Origin: CALCKU01 sp964534845
GTDB lineage: Bacteria; Pseudomonadota; Alphaproteobacteria; Caulobacterales; Maricaulaceae
Direction of reading: 5' to 3'
DNA: 24,066 nt
NCBI GenBank assembly: GCA_964534845.1
Contig: CAZHPV010000038.1
Location: 1 to 24,066, forward strand
Shown: one piece after another, positions 22,257 to 24,066 of the stretch
Numbering within the stretch: position 1 is the first letter of the stretch
Layout: every line of letters starts with the position of its first letter
Translations under genes and position numbers: made by a program
The notes under the pieces: generated by a model
Databases searched by the model: none
What the model saw: the letters and a program-made list of their open reading frames with translations, nothing else
What the model was told of the DNA's origin: nothing

Positions 22257-22663
22257 TATGATTGTAGGTCAAGACGGCGTTTTACCCGTGCTCTCTCGCC
22301 AACTGAAGGCCTACGTACTTCAACGCTGCATAAGCCGGGAAGGCGGCTCTCAAGGCGCGCGAATATCCATTTTGCAATTTGTTCAAGCGCGGGCTGTTCC
22401 AATCCTTCAATCTCGTTAAGTATGCTGTGATCTAAAGGCTTGATAACCTCTTTGATGATAGCGTCAATTTTCCAAAGGTCGCGTATCCAGCCTTTTTCCT
22501 CTTGGGCATTGCCTTGAAGGGTGACAGTGCCAGCAAATGAATGACCGTGAATTTTCTTGAAGAGATCATTAGCATCGGCATGGCCGAAATAATGCGCGGC
22601 CTCGAACTGAAAGTCTTTTTCGACCTCAAAGATAAAATCAGATGTTTCTTTCGCAATAGGCAT
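22256..22663 (-). CDS. 6-pyruvoyl/6-carboxytetrahydropterin synthase (QueD) homologue lacking catalytic Cys
   Basis: This 135-residue protein has the T-fold PTPS pattern. Zinc ligands His24 ('FEAAH') and His39/His41 ('IHGHSF') are present, as are the Asp78-His79 pair in 'PLDHSILNEI' and 'EQIAKWI'. The catalytic Cys, four residues before the first His of HGH in QueD, is Phe35. The pterin-anchoring Glu of the last strand is replaced by Arg118. Canonical QueD or PTPS chemistry is therefore unlikely, and the Glu-for-Cys change of the folate-related PTPS-III group is also absent. A ribosome site (AGAGGG) precedes the ATG. Neighbours folB and the FolM-like SDR point to pterin metabolism. Confidence 0.82.
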   Translation of the reverse strand: MPIAKETSDFIFEVEKDFQFEAAHYFGHADANDLFKKIHGHSFAGTVTLQGNAQEEKGWIRDLWKIDAIIKEVIKPLDHSILNEIEGLEQPALEQIAKWIFARLESRLPGLCSVEVRRPSVGERARVKRRLDLQS

Positions 22664-22675
22664 TAAACATGCCCT

Positions 22676-23650
22676 CTAAATCACGTCACGTACAATGGCC
22701 GCGAGATAGACAATATATCCCATCAGCAGGATAAGTCCGGTTTTTTTGCCAATAGGCTGGCGACGCATAACGAAAATCAGCAGTACAATGCTGGCCAAAA
22801 GCATTACCCACATATCAAACACGTAAAGTTTACGTTCGATGAAAACGGGGCCGGCCAAGGCGGAGGCCCCCATCACGGCGAAAATATTAAAGACGTTGGA
22901 GCCTAAGACATTGCCAATGGCGACTTCCGCGTGTCCGCGGTAGGCTGCTACAAGCACGGTTGCGACTTCGGGTAGGGACGTGCCGATGGCGACAATCGTC
23001 AGACCAATAATTGTTTCGCTAATGTTCATGGCTTCGGCAATAATAACGGAATTATCGACGATTAACTTACCGCCGAAACCCAGACCGACTATCCCGATCA
23101 AGACGAAAAGAGCGCTTAAATACATTGACCGCGGCAAGCCGTCCTTGCCTTCGTCTAATTCTGTCATTTCCGCTAAAATAGGGTCTTCAGCGCCGCTCCG
23201 TGCCAATCGGAACATCCAGATCAGGTAAATCATTATGCCAGCAAAAAGTATGCCCCCCTGCCACATCTGCATAGGATTGCCTAGAAAAGCCAAAACTATG
23301 AAAATCAGGGTGGCGCTGATGCAAACGACTGTGTTTCTGCCGACGCCGGGCATATTTGTCGGTATAGCCATAATTAAAGCGGGCGCACCAAGGGCCAATA
23401 GGACATTGGCAATATTGGAGCCTATCACATTACCGGCGGTCAGTTCACTGGCCCCCTGTAAGACGGCCTGCACGCCGACAACCAGTTCAGGCGCAGAGGT
23501 TCCGAAAGCGACGATGGTCAAACCGACAATCAGAGCCGGAACACCCCAATGACGCGCTAAAGCAGCAGCGCCGCGTACGAGTAAATCTCCGGCCCATACA
23601 AGTAATATAATACCGCAGATGAGTAAGAAAAATGGCAAAAAAAGCGTCAT
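22676..23650 (-). CDS. Calcium/sodium antiporter (CaCA family, YrbG-like)
   Basis: The 324-residue inner-membrane protein has the two inverted alpha-repeats of the CaCA family. Repeat one shows 'GLTIVAFGTSAPELVV' (43-58) and 'GNVIGSNIANVLLALG' (73-88). Repeat two shows 'GLTIVAIGTSLPEV' (214-227) and 'GNVLGSNVFNIFAVMG' (244-259). The conserved Glu and Asn residues that bind Ca2+ are present in both. About ten membrane segments are visible, with an acidic cytoplasmic loop near residues 150-170. It is expected to exchange Ca2+ for Na+ or H+; the true ion specificity cannot be read. It lies 12 bases before the QueD homologue, and its ribosome site is weak. Confidence 0.9.
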   Translation of the reverse strand: MTLFLPFFLLICGIILLVWAGDLLVRGAAALARHWGVPALIVGLTIVAFGTSAPELVVGVQAVLQGASELTAGNVIGSNIANVLLALGAPALIMAIPTNMPGVGRNTVVCISATLIFIVLAFLGNPMQMWQGGILFAGIMIYLIWMFRLARSGAEDPILAEMTELDEGKDGLPRSMYLSALFVLIGIVGLGFGGKLIVDNSVIIAEAMNISETIIGLTIVAIGTSLPEVATVLVAAYRGHAEVAIGNVLGSNVFNIFAVMGASALAGPVFIERKLYVFDMWVMLLASIVLLIFVMRRQPIGKKTGLILLMGYIVYLAAIVRDVI

Positions 23651-23680
23651 AAAAAGTCCAGTCGAACCCCGATAAATGAT

Positions 23681-23709
23681 GCCGGGTTAACACCGGCTGC
23701 GGGCCCCGC
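23681..23709 (-). other. GC-rich inverted repeats between the small ORF and the antiporter gene
   Basis: In the 72-base gap there are two adjacent inverted repeats: GCGGG/CCCGC (23699-23709) and GCCGG/CCGGC with a 7-base loop (23681-23697). No U-tract follows, so a simple terminator is unlikely. They may adjust readthrough or stability between the two genes. Confidence 0.3.
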
Positions 23710-23722
23710 TTTAATGAGAGAG

Positions 23723-23854
23723 CTAGTCGAGACGTTTAAATTCGATATAGTTTAACCCGCCAAAAATTAGGGCGGTGATAATAAAGGCAAATAACGCAGG
23801 ATTAACACTAATGCCGAAAACATTAATCCCACCGGACAGTATAAGGTTAAACAT
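23723..23854 (-). CDS. Small membrane protein, 43 residues
   Basis: A 44-codon open frame starts with ATG at 23854 and ends with TAG at 23723. A strong ribosome site, AGAGGA, lies 4 bases before the ATG. The product has a short amphipathic start with a 'SGGINVFG' turn, a hydrophobic helix at about residues 17-34 ('SVNPALFAFIITALIFGG') and a charged tail 'NYIEFKRLD'. It is therefore a single-span membrane peptide with its C-terminus probably in the cytoplasm. I do not recognise a family. A predicted promoter lies upstream and the antiporter follows 72 bases later on the same strand. It could be a leader gene of that operon or an accessory peptide (inference). Confidence 0.65.
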   Translation of the reverse strand: MFNLILSGGINVFGISVNPALFAFIITALIFGGLNYIEFKRLD

Positions 23855-23898
23855 GATTTCCTCTTGATCTAGACGAGTCTGATGAAACAGATTAGCGC

Positions 23899-23927
23899 TC
23901 TATAACTGTATTATTTAAAAAGGCCAA
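23899..23927 (-). promoter_or_regulatory. Predicted promoter of the small membrane protein/antiporter operon
   Basis: On the minus strand, TTGGCC (23922-23927) and TATAGA (23899-23904) are separated by 17 bases, each matching consensus at 4 of 6. It lies about 45 bases upstream of the small ORF, in the divergent 180-base spacer 23855-24034, where I saw nothing else firm. Confidence 0.4.
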
Positions 23928-24034
23928 TAGTCTTGCCACCTTATCTGAGAGTTTATATGCCTTGTTTTACAAATGCGGCGTTGACGACTCGGGTAAAAGG
24001 CCTTTGATCGTTACCGTGTTAAAAAGGAGACAAT

Positions 24035-24066
24035 ATGTTTGGATTAATACCATTTGTAAAAAAGGC
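24035..24066 (+). CDS. Start of an unidentified protein, cut by the window end
   Basis: An ATG at 24035 follows a strong ribosome site (AAGGAGA, 4 bases before the ATG) and opens a frame reading MFGLIPFVKK before the window ends. The opening resembles that of some small heat-shock (Hsp20) proteins, but ten residues are too few to assign a family. It is divergent from the small membrane protein gene. Confidence 0.5.
   Translation, partial: MFGLIPFVKK

Noticed and set aside
24035..24066. Naming the last partial gene as Hsp20
   Set aside because: Only ten residues are visible; the resemblance of the opening is too short to be evidence.
1..24066. Mobile element, phage, defence or CRISPR system
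   Set aside because: No transposase, integrase, repeat-spacer array or defence-type domain was found in any gene; the content is housekeeping and simple accessory enzymes.

Overview
The window looks like ordinary chromosome from an alphaproteobacterium of moderate GC content. The protein sequences and several gene pairings (a YbjN-domain gene before proC, uvrC before pgsA, folB beside a pteridine-reductase-like SDR) are typical of that class. A marine Hyphomonadaceae/Maricaulales-type organism would fit, but the sequence alone does not prove it. I saw no rRNA, tRNA, CRISPR array, insertion sequence, integrase or phage gene.

Layout. Positions 1-6134 are a small accessory stretch. It holds the end of a GST-like gene, a MmcQ/YjbR gene, an unrecognised tail-anchored protein, an FAD monooxygenase, a GST coupled to a membrane-anchored alpha/beta hydrolase, a degenerate BLUF-fold protein, a decayed LysR regulator and a second alpha/beta hydrolase. 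Positions 6370-8004 encode an RhlE-type DEAD-box helicase with a long basic tail. Positions 8233-11846 carry the leftward beta-oxidation pair: a thiolase, then the fused enoyl-CoA hydratase/3-hydroxyacyl-CoA dehydrogenase. A clear terminator follows the pair, and it has a promoter with a palindrome over the likely start point. An Old Yellow Enzyme-family oxidoreductase is transcribed the other way from the same control region. Next come a YbjN-domain gene and proC (rightward), then an OmpR/EnvZ-type two-component pair (leftward), which shares its promoter region with the branched-chain aminotransferase ilvE.

Positions 17813-23854 form a long leftward run that probably acts as one or two operons: a 43-residue membrane protein (too short for most gene callers), a CaCA-type cation antiporter, a QueD/PTPS homologue, a pteridine-reductase-like SDR, folB, uvrC, a degenerate CDP-alcohol phosphatidyltransferase and pgsA. 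Several junctions are overlaps or stop/start fusions. A new rightward gene begins at 24035 and runs off the window.

I found no wholly new system. The points most worth checking are three proteins that keep a family fold but have lost its signature active residues: the BLUF protein, the QueD homologue beside folB, and the second CDP-alcohol phosphatidyltransferase next to pgsA. Also of interest are the LysR remnant, the unannotated small membrane protein, and two compact promoter arrangements (fadIJ/OYE and the two-component pair/ilvE).
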